Assembly (NCBI RefSeq): GCF_030811685.1
Contig: NZ_JAUSRF010000005.1
Location: forward strand, 62,001 to 126,000
Origin: Neorhizobium huautlense
GTDB taxonomy: Bacteria; Pseudomonadota; Alphaproteobacteria; Rhizobiales; Rhizobiaceae
Length of the DNA: 64,000 bases
Reading direction: 5' to 3'
Both the position numbers and the translations under genes were made by a program. This document shows, piece by piece, positions 44,327 through 53,206 of the stretch (position 1 is the first letter of the stretch; each line of letters begins with the position of its first letter). The notes under the pieces were generated by a model. That model searched no databases and had not been told where the DNA came from. It saw only the letters and a list, made by a program, of their open reading frames with translations.

Positions 44327-45304
44327 TCATGCCGCCTTCAATCGCGGGTCGAGCAGGACGTAACTGACATCGACGATAAAATTGGCGACCAGCATGGTGG
44401 CGGTCATGATCAGCAACTGGCCCTGAATGACGGGGTAATCGCGCGCCAGAATGGCCTGGTACAGCACATTGCCGAGGCCGGGATAATTGAACACCACTTC
44501 CGTCACCAGCGAGCCGCCCAAAATGGTGCCGATGGCAATCGCAAGGCTGGAAACCGTTGGCAGCAGAGCATTGCGGGCCGCGTACCAGAGCATGACGCGG
44601 CGGTCGGAGAGGCCCTTGGCGCGGGCCATGACGATATAATCCTCGCCCAGCAGGTTGATCATGTTGTTGCGCATGGTGACGGTAAAGCCGCCGATCAGCA
44701 CGGTACACAGCGTCACCATCGGCAGCACGCCGTGATAGGCGACGCTGGAGATATATTGCAGTGTGAAGGCCGGATCGAGCGAGGGATCGGCGGCATATCC
44801 GTTGGGGAACCAGTCAAGCGTAAAGCCGAAAACGAACAGCACGATCAGCGAGGTAACCACCGCCGGCACCGAGGTCGCGAAAATGGCGCTGACCGAGACG
44901 ATAACATCGAACCGGCTGCCGCGTTTCCACGCCGCCATTACACCCAGCCATGTGCCGAGGATAAAACTGATGATCGTCGCCGTGCCCATCAGCACCAGCG
45001 TCCAGATCAGCGCGTGGCCGAGAACCGAGGTGACGGGCAGCGGGAAATATTTGATCGAGCGGCCAAGATCGCCGGTAAAGATGCTGCCGAGATAGGTGAG
45101 ATACTGCTGCCACAGCGGCCCGTCGACGAAGCCGAAGGTCAGTTTCAGCGCCTCCAGGCTTTCCGGCGGCAGTTCGGCGCCGGCGCTGGAAAACATCAGC
45201 TGGATCGGATCACCCGGCATCAGCCTGGGCAGAAAGAAATTGATGGTCGCCGCCGCCAGAAAGGCTGCGAGATAAAACGCCAGGCGGCGAAACAGAAAGG
45301 CCAT
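44327..45304 (-). CDS. DppB-like ABC permease of the NagZ-linked importer
   Basis: A 325-residue permease with the DppB start FLFRRLAFYLAAFLAAATIN followed by PRLMPGDPIQLMF and the coupling loop YAARNALLPTVSSLAIAIG then TEVVFNYPGLGNVLYQAIL. ATG 45304 follows AGGGAG; an in-frame codon 39 bases upstream was rejected. Like the binding protein, it resembles the branch of family-5 importers that carry beta-linked oligosaccharides. Confidence 0.9.
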   Translation of the reverse strand: MAFLFRRLAFYLAAFLAAATINFFLPRLMPGDPIQLMFSSAGAELPPESLEALKLTFGFVDGPLWQQYLTYLGSIFTGDLGRSIKYFPLPVTSVLGHALIWTLVLMGTATIISFILGTWLGVMAAWKRGSRFDVIVSVSAIFATSVPAVVTSLIVLFVFGFTLDWFPNGYAADPSLDPAFTLQYISSVAYHGVLPMVTLCTVLIGGFTVTMRNNMINLLGEDYIVMARAKGLSDRRVMLWYAARNALLPTVSSLAIAIGTILGGSLVTEVVFNYPGLGNVLYQAILARDYPVIQGQLLIMTATMLVANFIVDVSYVLLDPRLKAA

Positions 45305-45368
45305 GACCGGCTCCCTCAAGCCGGCAGCAGCATTTTTTCGCAATACCGCTGCCGTCGGATTGATGACC

Positions 45369-47015
45369 TCAGCCGGCTGGCTTGAGCGCCAGAAGATGCA
45401 GGATGCGGGCCGGGTTGGTGCGCGAGATCGACGGGTTCACGAACGGGTTTTCTTCCGTCGACCAGCCGGTAAAGCGCTTGGTGTTGTACTGGTACCAGTT
45501 CGGATTGTTGAAGACCGGGATCATCGGCATGTTTTCAGCCACGATCCGCTGTGCCTTCGCCATTGCTTCCTTCTGTTTTGCCGGGTCGGCGGTGTGGGTG
45601 AATTCCACCACCAGTGCTTCCAGCTCCGGGTTGAACCAGCGCTGCGCGGTAAAGCGCGTCTTGCCCTTGTCGGCGACGCTGAAGGCGCGCTTGTAGGGGT
45701 AATAGGGCGAGGCCGATGCCGGCAGGCTGTTGATCGCCGCGTCGAATTTGCCGGAGATTAGGTTGGAGGTCCAGACGGCTTCTTCCGGTGTCTCTATCTT
45801 GGCATCGACGCCCGCCGCCTGCATGCCCTCGATGGCGATGTTGACGGTATCGACCCAGTCGGTCCACGAGCTTGGCACGACGATCGAGAAGGAGAGCTTT
45901 GTGCCATCCGGGTTCTCGCGAAAACCGTCGCCGTCCTTGTCGGCGTAACCGGCTTCATCCAGCAGCGCCTTGGCGGCTTCGGCATCGTATTTGCCGAATT
46001 TGCCGAGATCGGCTGCGACCTTCTCGTCGGCCCAACTCTTGTAAAGCTCGCCCATCAGGCCGGGGTCTTCGTTGAGCGTCGGATAACCGTAACCGGCAAT
46101 GTCGATCATCGTGGCGCGGTCGAGCGCCATGCTCATCGCCTGACGGAATTTCAGGTCGTTGAAGGCCTTTTTGTTGTTCTCGTTGGCGGTTTCCAGATTG
46201 AACAGGAAGGCCACCATGCTGCTCGGCGAATACCAGAAATGGTAATGTTCCGGGTCCTTGGCGACATAGACATTCTCGATGTCGGGAATGAAGGAAACGC
46301 CCCAGTCGAGCGTGCCGTCGGCGGTGGCGGTCAGGATCTGGTTGTTGTCGGCCAGCTGCGGAAAGCGCAGGCAATCGACCTTCAGGCTGGCGGCATCCCA
46401 ATAATTGGGGTTGCGGCACTGGTCATAGGTCTGGCCGGTGAAACGTGGAATTTCGGTCAGCGCGCCGCTTGCCACCGGGTTTTCGTTGGCAAAGGTCACC
46501 GGATCGGCGATGTCCTTCCAGATATGCTCCGGCACGATCGGCAGCTGCGACAGCTGTTCGGCGGCAATCGAGCTGGGTTCTTTCAGCGTGAAACGAACCG
46601 TCTGGCCATCGACGGCTTCTACGCCGGTGATAAAGGTCCAGATGCTGACGAAATCGAGCGCCGGGAATTTCTTGATATAGTCATAGGTGAATTTGACGTC
46701 GGCTGCCGTGAGTGGCTTCCCGTCCGACCATTTCAGGTCTTTCCGCAGCTTGAAATCGATGCTCTTCAGGTCGTCGGCCAGCGTAAAACTTTCCGCCAGA
46801 CGATAGACCGGCTTGTTATCGTCGAAACGGTTGAAGACGATCAGCGGCTCATACATGAAATCGAGCGTCGATTGCCGCGCAGAGGTCTGGTTGAACGGGT
46901 TGAAGTTGCGCACCCATGTCGTGGCCGGTTCGATATTGGCGGTCAGAACGGTCTGGGCTGAGGCCGTGCCGGCGAGAAGCGCCAGCGCGGTCGCAATAAG
47001 AACGGTATTTCTCAT
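45369..47015 (-). CDS. Family-5 periplasmic binding protein, oligosaccharide-type
   Basis: A 548-residue exported protein with a short signal peptide (MRNTVLIATALALLAGTASA, cleavage before QTV). The mature start TTWVRNFNPFNQTSARQSTL and FMYEPLIVFNRFD are characteristic of SBP_bac_5 proteins that bind cello- or chito-oligosaccharides rather than peptides. The C-terminal half has VADKGKTRFTAQRWFNPELE. Position between nagZ and the permeases supports an amino-sugar oligomer or muropeptide as ligand; the ligand itself is inference. Confidence 0.88.
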   Translation of the reverse strand: MRNTVLIATALALLAGTASAQTVLTANIEPATTWVRNFNPFNQTSARQSTLDFMYEPLIVFNRFDDNKPVYRLAESFTLADDLKSIDFKLRKDLKWSDGKPLTAADVKFTYDYIKKFPALDFVSIWTFITGVEAVDGQTVRFTLKEPSSIAAEQLSQLPIVPEHIWKDIADPVTFANENPVASGALTEIPRFTGQTYDQCRNPNYWDAASLKVDCLRFPQLADNNQILTATADGTLDWGVSFIPDIENVYVAKDPEHYHFWYSPSSMVAFLFNLETANENNKKAFNDLKFRQAMSMALDRATMIDIAGYGYPTLNEDPGLMGELYKSWADEKVAADLGKFGKYDAEAAKALLDEAGYADKDGDGFRENPDGTKLSFSIVVPSSWTDWVDTVNIAIEGMQAAGVDAKIETPEEAVWTSNLISGKFDAAINSLPASASPYYPYKRAFSVADKGKTRFTAQRWFNPELEALVVEFTHTADPAKQKEAMAKAQRIVAENMPMIPVFNNPNWYQYNTKRFTGWSTEENPFVNPSISRTNPARILHLLALKPAG

Positions 47016-47054
47016 GTCGGTTCCCCTTGTTTTTTATAGTGGGCAGTCGAGGTG

Positions 47055-48077
47055 TCAGGCGGCGAGTTTTTCCGCAAAGATGGCTTCGATTTCCTCTTGC
47101 GCCCGGCGGTAATCGATCTTGAGATTGCCGAGACGCGCATTGCCGGCGGCGATGCGGTCGAGCGTTGCCTGCGTCACCGGGCGTGCCGCCTTCGCGGCCG
47201 CTTCGCTTTCGGCCAGATCGCCATGGCTGTGCAGGGCGATATCGGAGCCGGCGTCGAGCACCTGTTTGACGCGCTCAGGCAGGGTGCCGCGCAGGGATTC
47301 CATAAAAATGCAGTCGGAAATCAGCACGCCGTCATAACCGAGGTCGTTGCGGATCACCTCATGCATGGTCGACGAAATGGAGGCCGGAAGTTCGGCGTCA
47401 TATTCGGAATAGACCACATGCGCGACCATCGCCCACGGTGTGTCCTTCAAGGCAATGAAGGGCGCAAAATCGGTCATCGTCAGGATTTCCCTAGAGGCAT
47501 CGACGACCGGTCGTTCCTTGTGGCTATCCAGCGTCGCGCGGCCATGGCCGGGAATGTGCTTCATCACCGGCAGGTTGCCGGTTTCCAACAGGCCATCCAC
47601 CACTTCGCGGCCAAGCGCCGCAATGAACTCCGGGTCAGGACCGAAGGAGCGCGCGCCGATGACATCGCTGGTCGTCTCGAACACCAGATCGAGAACCGGC
47701 GAACAGCCGCTGGACAAGCCCAGTTCCGCCATCATCGACCCCATCGCCTGCGAGGAAAGGCGCAGTGCCTTGCGGCCGGCTTCGAAATCCTTGCGGGCCA
47801 GTTTGGCGAATTCGCCAAAACTGCGAAACAGCGGCCATGGTCCACCATCGAGATGCTGCACCCGGCCGCCTTCCTGATCGGTGAAAACCGGCGCATCATC
47901 GCGGCCGACAGCTTCGCGAAAACGTTCGATGAGGATTTTGGCCTGTTCGGGATTGCGCAGGTTGCGGCGTCCGACAAACAGGCCGAGCGGATTGGTGTCG
48001 CGGAACAATTTGAATTCATCATCCGAAAGCGTCGGGTTGGGCAGGCCGACAAAAAGCGCCAATGGTGTCGAGGACAT
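47055..48077 (-). CDS. NagZ-like GH3 beta-N-acetylhexosaminidase
   Basis: A 340-residue cytoplasmic glycoside hydrolase of family 3. It has FTDQEGGRVQHL and the NagZ signature KHIPGHG followed by TLDSHKERPVV, whose Asp-His pair is the acid/base dyad, and the nucleophile Asp in GVLISDCIFMESL (usually SDD). It lacks a signal peptide. NagZ removes N-acetylglucosamine from muropeptides or chito-oligomers. Because it is cotranscribed with an importer rather than with recycling genes, it probably cleaves the imported oligomer; a second, housekeeping NagZ may exist elsewhere. ATG 48077 follows GGAGAG. Confidence 0.88.
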   Translation of the reverse strand: MSSTPLALFVGLPNPTLSDDEFKLFRDTNPLGLFVGRRNLRNPEQAKILIERFREAVGRDDAPVFTDQEGGRVQHLDGGPWPLFRSFGEFAKLARKDFEAGRKALRLSSQAMGSMMAELGLSSGCSPVLDLVFETTSDVIGARSFGPDPEFIAALGREVVDGLLETGNLPVMKHIPGHGRATLDSHKERPVVDASREILTMTDFAPFIALKDTPWAMVAHVVYSEYDAELPASISSTMHEVIRNDLGYDGVLISDCIFMESLRGTLPERVKQVLDAGSDIALHSHGDLAESEAAAKAARPVTQATLDRIAAGNARLGNLKIDYRRAQEEIEAIFAEKLAA

Positions 48078-48092
48078 CAAATCTCTCCGTAT

Positions 48093-48578
48093 TCAGGATT
48101 GGTTTTTCGGGCGCCTGAGCATGCCCTCGTAAAGCCCCTTATCGCGGGCCGGAATTTCGATTGCGCCGACAGCGCTCTTGTAGAAATCGACAGGCCCGGC
48201 ATCGCCGATGAAGGCATAGGCATGGCCGAGCGTCTTCATCGTTTGCAGGCAATCGGAAAACAGCGAAAGACCGATGCCGCGACCGCGCGCCTCTTCCGCC
48301 ACGCCGGTCGGGCCGAAAAAGCCGCGCGCCGTTGTGTCGTAACAGGCAAAACCGAGCAGTTTTCCGTCCTCGACGGCGATCAGGCAAGCAATCGGCTGAC
48401 GGGAAAAGGCGACGGAGACCTCGCTTGCCCAATTCTCGCTGAAATGCTCTCGCACCCATTCGACAACCACATGCATTTCCGGAGGAAGGCCAGGGCGAAT
48501 GGTCACGGAATGGCCATTGGCCTTCTCCGCCAGCGCTCTACATTCCGACCCATACAGGTTCACCAGCATGTCCGGCAT
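48093..48578 (-). CDS. GNAT-family N-acetyltransferase
   Basis: A 161-residue acetyltransferase fold with the acetyl-CoA-binding motif VAEEARGRGIGLSLF (R/Q-x-x-G-x-G/A) and a preceding strand LLGFACYDTTARGFFGPTG. The acceptor is unknown; its position as first gene of the NagZ-importer operon suggests an amino sugar or muropeptide fragment. ATG 48578 has an ideal AGGAGG four bases away; upstream in-frame sequence was rejected. The gene ends 15 bases before nagZ starts. Confidence 0.85.
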   Translation of the reverse strand: MPDMLVNLYGSECRALAEKANGHSVTIRPGLPPEMHVVVEWVREHFSENWASEVSVAFSRQPIACLIAVEDGKLLGFACYDTTARGFFGPTGVAEEARGRGIGLSLFSDCLQTMKTLGHAYAFIGDAGPVDFYKSAVGAIEIPARDKGLYEGMLRRPKNQS

Positions 48579-48590
48579 CTTACCTCCTGC

Positions 48591-48606
48591 TTCCATAAAA
48601 ATGGAA
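48591..48606. promoter_or_regulatory. Inverted repeat in the GNAT leader
   Basis: A perfect TTCCAT-N4-ATGGAA repeat directly upstream of the GNAT ribosome site, within the 312-bp divergent region 48579-48890. It could be an operator or a small hairpin masking the ribosome site. Confidence 0.35.
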
Positions 48607-48751
48607 TAGACGCCATTATTTTGATCTAAGTTCGAACATAGGTCTTGCGTTGTCAAGTGGACAGGGTATCGCATTGACGCGGCCCGCCTGTGTATAATGC
48701 CGGTGGGTTTCAGCCCAAAAGCCGCGGGCTTCGGGGCTCAAGGCGAAAACT

Positions 48752-48766
48752 ATTCCAAATCGGAAT
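48752..48766. promoter_or_regulatory. Inverted repeat upstream of the peptidase operon
   Basis: ATTCC-N5-GGAAT in the same divergent region, 125 bp before the iminopeptidase start. It shares TTCC...GGAA half-sites with 48591-48606 but with different spacing. The rest of 48579-48890 is AT-rich promoter-like DNA without a gene. Confidence 0.3.
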
Positions 48767-48890
48767 GGGTCATTTCGTTTTATCATTAGACATCGCCGCA
48801 AATCGCGTTCCATCATGCTTAAAATATCGGCGTGCACATAATGTGTGCATTGCGGTATCCTTTTGTCTTGAGCAGGGGCGGTTTGCGGAA

Positions 48891-49865
48891 ATGCAGGAGC
48901 AGGGTGCAAGGGACAGTTTTTACCTCGAGGTCGATGCGCGGCATCGCCTTTATGTCGAGGAATACGGGAACCCGGCAGGCATTCCCGTTGTCATCCTGCA
49001 TGGCGGGCCGGGTGCCGGCCTGTCGCGCAAGCAGATCGAAACCTTTGACCTGTCAGTCTTTCGCATCGTCATTTTCGATCAGCGCGGCGCCGGTCGCTCC
49101 ACGCCCTCGGCCGATATCACCGACAACACCACCGACGCCCTGATAGGCGATATCGAGACGATCCGCGAAAAGCTCGGCATCGACCGCTGGCTGGTGACGG
49201 GCGGCTCCTGGGGCAGCTGCCTTGCGCTCGCCTATGGCCAGAAACATACCGAACGCTGCCTTGGTTTTCGCCTGCACGGCATTTTTCTGGCCGGCAAGGA
49301 TGATATCGACTGGTGGTTCAACGGCATCCGTTCGATCTTCCCGGATCAATGGGAGGATTTTGCCGGCTTCATCCCGGAAGAAGAGCGCGAAAATCTTCTC
49401 GAAGCCTATTATCGCCGGCTGACCAGCGGCAATGCCCATGAAGAGGCGGCAGCGGCGCTCAGCCTGCGCGGTTTTTCCGCCCGTACACAGACCTTTCTGC
49501 CCGATCCCGGCCATGTCGCGGCGCTGCTGGAGCCGAAGGCGGCACTCGCGGTTGCCCGTCTCTTCACGCATTATTGTATGCACGGCGCCTTCCTCGAGCC
49601 CGGCCAGCTTTTGCGCGATATCGAGCGCATCAGCCATCTGCCATGCGAGATTGTGCAGGGGCGTTACGACACGGTGACGCCGATGGCCTCGGCATGGCGG
49701 CTGCACAAGGCATGGCCGGAAGCCGCCTTCGTCATCGTCACCGAGGCCAACCACCAGTCGACCAAGGGGCCATTGTTCGATGAGCTGAAGAACGCCACCG
49801 CACGGTTGCACAACAGATTGCTGGCCGCCGCGCCGGTCACGCATATGAAAGGTCTCGGCGCATGA
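48891..49865 (+). CDS. pip: Proline iminopeptidase (S33 alpha/beta hydrolase)
   Basis: A 324-residue serine peptidase that removes N-terminal proline from peptides. The oxyanion region VVILHGGPGAGLSRKQIETF and FDQRGAGRSTPSADITDNTT are hallmark motifs; the nucleophile Ser is in VTGGSWGSCLALAYG, and the C-terminal Asp and His lie in GRYDTVTPM and ANHQS. Length is typical. ATG 48891 was used; an in-frame ATG at 48690 would add 67 unlikely residues. It opens a 12-kb operon of peptidases and a peptide-type importer, and its stop overlaps the next start (ATGA). Confidence 0.92.
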   Translation: MQEQGARDSFYLEVDARHRLYVEEYGNPAGIPVVILHGGPGAGLSRKQIETFDLSVFRIVIFDQRGAGRSTPSADITDNTTDALIGDIETIREKLGIDRWLVTGGSWGSCLALAYGQKHTERCLGFRLHGIFLAGKDDIDWWFNGIRSIFPDQWEDFAGFIPEEERENLLEAYYRRLTSGNAHEEAAAALSLRGFSARTQTFLPDPGHVAALLEPKAALAVARLFTHYCMHGAFLEPGQLLRDIERISHLPCEIVQGRYDTVTPMASAWRLHKAWPEAAFVIVTEANHQSTKGPLFDELKNATARLHNRLLAAAPVTHMKGLGA

Positions 49866-51670
49866 CAAAAGCTTTTGACGCGGCCGCGATCACGCCCTTT
49901 CTCGAAATCCGTTCGGTCAAATCGCCTGCCGTGTCGCCGGATGGCCAATGGCTCGCCTACCTGTCGGATGCCACGGGTTTTCACCAGCTCTGGATCAAGC
50001 CCCTTGCCGGTGGCGAAGCACGGCAGGTGACCGATCTGCCGGAACCGGTCGGCGCGTTCGCCTTCAACCCGAAAGGGCCGGAAGTTCTCTTCACCATGGA
50101 TTGCGGCGGCGACGAGCGCCATCAACTCTGGCTGCTGCCCGATCTTGATGCCGCGCCCGTGCTGCTGACACAGGCACCCGCCGTCGTGCACATGTGGGGT
50201 GCATGGTCGCCGGATGGAAAGCGCATCGCCTATGTCTCCAATGCCCGCTCGCCTTACGACATGGATGTGCATGTCATGGAGATTGCCACGCGCGACGTTG
50301 CAACGCTGCATATCGGCCGCGGCATGCGCGAAGTGCTGGCCTTCTTCCCCGACGGAAAATCGCTGCTCGTGCGCGAGTCACTGCGCTCCGGCAATGATCA
50401 GGATCTCTATCGCCTCGACATCGAAACCGGGTCGCTTCTTCCCCTGATGCCGCATGAGGGCAGGGCGCGGTATCTCGCCGCCCGCCTGTTCAAGGATGGC
50501 AGCGGCGGGGTGACGGTGTGCGATCAGGACAGTGATTTTATGCTGATCCGCCCGTTTGGTGCGGAGGGCGGCAGCGCCGCGCCGGTGGTTGAGCTCCCCG
50601 GCCGCAATGCCGAAGCGCTGGCGCTGTCGCCCGATCAGACCCGTATCGCGTTTTTGATCAACGAGGACGGCTGGAGCCGCATCGCCACCGCCAACCGAGA
50701 TGGCGGCGATATAAAGACGTTCGAAAACCAGCCGGTCGGCGTCATCACCTCGGTTGCCTTCACGCCGGATGGTCAGTCGCTGGTCTTTCCGCTCGAAAGC
50801 GCCTCGAAACCGTCGGGCATCTGGAAACTCGATTTTTCCGGCGGCCATTTCGAGCAGCTTGTTGCAGCTGATACGCACGGTTTCGATGCCGCCGGTTTTA
50901 TCGAACCTGTCGTCGAATGGTTCGAAAGTTTTGACGGCCAGAAAATACCGGCCTGCGTCTACACGCCCGCATCCCCGCCACCGACAGATGGTTATCCGGC
51001 GCTGTTCATCATCCATGGCGGACCGGAAATGCAGTGGCGGCCGGATTTTCGCGCTGACGTGCAATTCCTGCTGAGCCAGGGCGTTATGGTGATCGCACCC
51101 AATGTGCGTGGCAGCACCGGTTATGGCCGAACCTTCCATCAGCTCGACGACCGAGAAAAGCGCATGGATTCCGTCGCCGATCTGCGCGCCATCCGTATCG
51201 CCATCGGTGGCCGTGACGACGTGAATGCCAACCGCATCGGCGTGTTCGGCCGCTCCTATGGCGGCTTCATGGTTCTCTCGGCGCTGACCGAAGATCCTGA
51301 CCTCTGGTCAGTCGGCATCGATTTTTACGGCGTCGGCAACTTTCTCACGCATCTGATGGCAACCGGCCCCTGGGGGCGCCAGCAGCGCGTTGCCGAATAT
51401 GGCGACCCGACAGTCATGCGCGAAAAGCTCGAGCGTTTCGCGCCGATCAACCGCATCGGCCGCATCAAGACGCCGCTTCTCATCGTCCACGCCAATCGCG
51501 ATCCGCGCGTGCCGATGGGCCAAAGCGAGGATGTCTATTCCTGCCTGAGCGGCCTCGGACACGATTGCGAATATCTGCGCATCGACCACGAAGGCCACGG
51601 TTTTGCCCGGCTGGAAAACCGGCTGACCGTGTTTTCCACCTTCGCCCGCTTTCTTGAAAAACACCTTTGA
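49862..51670 (+). CDS. S9-family (prolyl oligopeptidase-like) serine peptidase
   Basis: A 602-residue peptidase with an N-terminal beta-propeller (about residues 1-345; WD40-like strands such as SPDGQWLAYLSDATGFHQLW and SPDGKRIAYVSNARSP) and a C-terminal hydrolase domain. The nucleophile Ser is in GVFGRSYGGFMVLSAL, the Asp in VHANRDPRVPM and the His in DHEGHGF. This fits acylaminoacyl-peptidase/S9C or dipeptidyl-peptidase types acting on short peptides. No signal peptide is seen, so it acts in the cytoplasm on imported peptides. Confidence 0.9.
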   Translation: MTKAFDAAAITPFLEIRSVKSPAVSPDGQWLAYLSDATGFHQLWIKPLAGGEARQVTDLPEPVGAFAFNPKGPEVLFTMDCGGDERHQLWLLPDLDAAPVLLTQAPAVVHMWGAWSPDGKRIAYVSNARSPYDMDVHVMEIATRDVATLHIGRGMREVLAFFPDGKSLLVRESLRSGNDQDLYRLDIETGSLLPLMPHEGRARYLAARLFKDGSGGVTVCDQDSDFMLIRPFGAEGGSAAPVVELPGRNAEALALSPDQTRIAFLINEDGWSRIATANRDGGDIKTFENQPVGVITSVAFTPDGQSLVFPLESASKPSGIWKLDFSGGHFEQLVAADTHGFDAAGFIEPVVEWFESFDGQKIPACVYTPASPPPTDGYPALFIIHGGPEMQWRPDFRADVQFLLSQGVMVIAPNVRGSTGYGRTFHQLDDREKRMDSVADLRAIRIAIGGRDDVNANRIGVFGRSYGGFMVLSALTEDPDLWSVGIDFYGVGNFLTHLMATGPWGRQQRVAEYGDPTVMREKLERFAPINRIGRIKTPLLIVHANRDPRVPMGQSEDVYSCLSGLGHDCEYLRIDHEGHGFARLENRLTVFSTFARFLEKHL

Positions 51671-51697
51671 ACACACGTCTTATTGGAGAGAGAAGAC

Positions 51698-53128
51698 ATG
51701 CAGAACAGTGAGCCGATCTGGGATCTCGTCGACGAACACAGGAAAGAGTTCGAAGCTCTGAGTGACCGCGTCTGGGGCATGCCCGAGATCGCCTATACCG
51801 AATATGCCTCGGTTGCCGAACATGCTGCCATGCTGCGTGAACAGGGTTTTTCCGTCACGGAAAATGTCGCCGGCATTCCGACCGCCGTCATGGGCGAAGC
51901 AGGCGAGGGCGGGCCTATCATCGCCATCCTCGGCGAATATGACGCGCTGCCCGGCCTCAGCCAGGAAGCCGGCATTGCCGAGCCAAAGCCCATTCCGGGC
52001 ACCGGCCACGGTCACGGCTGCGGCCACAATCTGCTCGGATCGGCCGCCATGCTGGCCGCAACCGCCATCAAGGACTGGTTGGAAAAGACCGGCAAACCCG
52101 GCCGCGTGCGATATTACGGCTGCCCGGCGGAAGAGGGCGGCGCGGCAAAATCCTTCATGGCCCGCGAAGGTGCATTCGATGGCGTCGATGCCGCGATCAC
52201 CTGGCACCCGAGCGCTTTCACGGAAGTGGCCAAGGCGCAGTCGCTCGCCAACACCCGCATGGACTTCAAGTTCACCGGCCGCTCTTCGCACGCCGCCGCT
52301 GCCCCGCATCTCGGCCGTTCGGCGCTCGATGCCGTCGAGCTGATGAATGTCGGCGTCAATTATCTGCGCGAACACGTGCCGGATTCCAGCCGCATCCATT
52401 ATGCCATGCTCGATTCCGGCGGCATCGCCCCGAACGTCGTGCAGGCCAAGTCCGCCGTGCGTTACGCCATCCGTTCGCGTGACCTGAAAGGCATGCTCGA
52501 CCTCAACGAACGCGTCAAACAGGTGGCGCTGGGTGCCGCGATGATGACCGGCACCACGGTCGATATCTCCATCATGAGCGCGGTGTCCAACCTTCTCGGC
52601 AACCGCCCGCTGGAAGAGGCGATGCAGCGCAATCTCGAGCGTCTCGGCCCGGTGCCGTTCGATGCCGAGGACAAGGCGTTTGCCACAAAGATCCAGGCGA
52701 CGCTGAGCGACGAGGATATCGACAACGCCTACCTGCGCACCGGCGTGCCGCGCCGCGAAGACACGCCGCTCTGCGATTTCATCGTCTCGCTCGACACGCA
52801 CGGCGAACCGATGATCGGATCGACGGATGTGGGCGATGTCAGCTGGCTGATGCCGACCGTGCAGGCGCATGCCGCCACCATCGCCATCGGCACGCCGGGC
52901 CATTCCTGGCAGGTGACGGCGCAGGGCAAGACGCCGGCCGCCCACAAGGGCATGACCCATGCCGCCAAGATGATGGCCGGCACCGCGATCGATCTTCTCG
53001 AAGATGCTGACCTGCTGGCCGCCGCCAAGGCCGATCATCAGGCGCGCGTCGGCAAGACCGCCTATGTTTGCCCGATCCCGGCCGATGTGCAGCCGCCTTT
53101 GCAGCCGCGCCCGAAGGAGGCCGCCTGA
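51698..53128 (+). CDS. M20-family amidohydrolase, AbgB-like
   Basis: A 476-residue metal-dependent amidohydrolase. Metal-binding motifs are GHGHGCGHNLLGSAA and CPAEEGGAAKSFMA; the dimerisation insert starts near NTRMDFKFTGRSSHAAAAPH. Sequence resembles the AbgB subunit of p-aminobenzoyl-glutamate hydrolase and related aminoacyl amidases, which cleave an amide bond next to a C-terminal amino acid. No AbgA partner is present. ATG 51698 has GGAGAGAGAAG upstream; a TTG 15 bases earlier was rejected. It lies 27 bases after the S9 gene. Confidence 0.9.
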   Translation: MQNSEPIWDLVDEHRKEFEALSDRVWGMPEIAYTEYASVAEHAAMLREQGFSVTENVAGIPTAVMGEAGEGGPIIAILGEYDALPGLSQEAGIAEPKPIPGTGHGHGCGHNLLGSAAMLAATAIKDWLEKTGKPGRVRYYGCPAEEGGAAKSFMAREGAFDGVDAAITWHPSAFTEVAKAQSLANTRMDFKFTGRSSHAAAAPHLGRSALDAVELMNVGVNYLREHVPDSSRIHYAMLDSGGIAPNVVQAKSAVRYAIRSRDLKGMLDLNERVKQVALGAAMMTGTTVDISIMSAVSNLLGNRPLEEAMQRNLERLGPVPFDAEDKAFATKIQATLSDEDIDNAYLRTGVPRREDTPLCDFIVSLDTHGEPMIGSTDVGDVSWLMPTVQAHAATIAIGTPGHSWQVTAQGKTPAAHKGMTHAAKMMAGTAIDLLEDADLLAAAKADHQARVGKTAYVCPIPADVQPPLQPRPKEAA

Positions 53129-53138
53129 CACCAAATAA

Positions 53139-53162
53139 CCGGGGGCGAAACACGGCCCCCGG
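53139..53162 (+). terminator. Intercistronic hairpin before the binding-protein gene
   Basis: An 8-bp stem (CCGGGGGC/GCCCCCGG) with an 8-base loop, 10 bases after the amidohydrolase stop. No T-run follows; it more likely stabilises or partially attenuates the mRNA than ends it. Confidence 0.45.
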
Positions 53163-53206
53163 CCCAAAATCAGCGTTCAAGATTCAAAACAAGGGGAACT
53201 GAAAGC

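Noticed and set aside
48674..48698. TTGACG and TATAAT boxes as a promoter for the peptidase operon
   Set aside because: The spacer is only 13 bases, too short for a sigma70 promoter, so no promoter was called.
51680..53167. 495-codon minus-strand frame opposite the M20 amidohydrolase
   Set aside because: Antisense shadow of a gene with intact metal-binding motifs.
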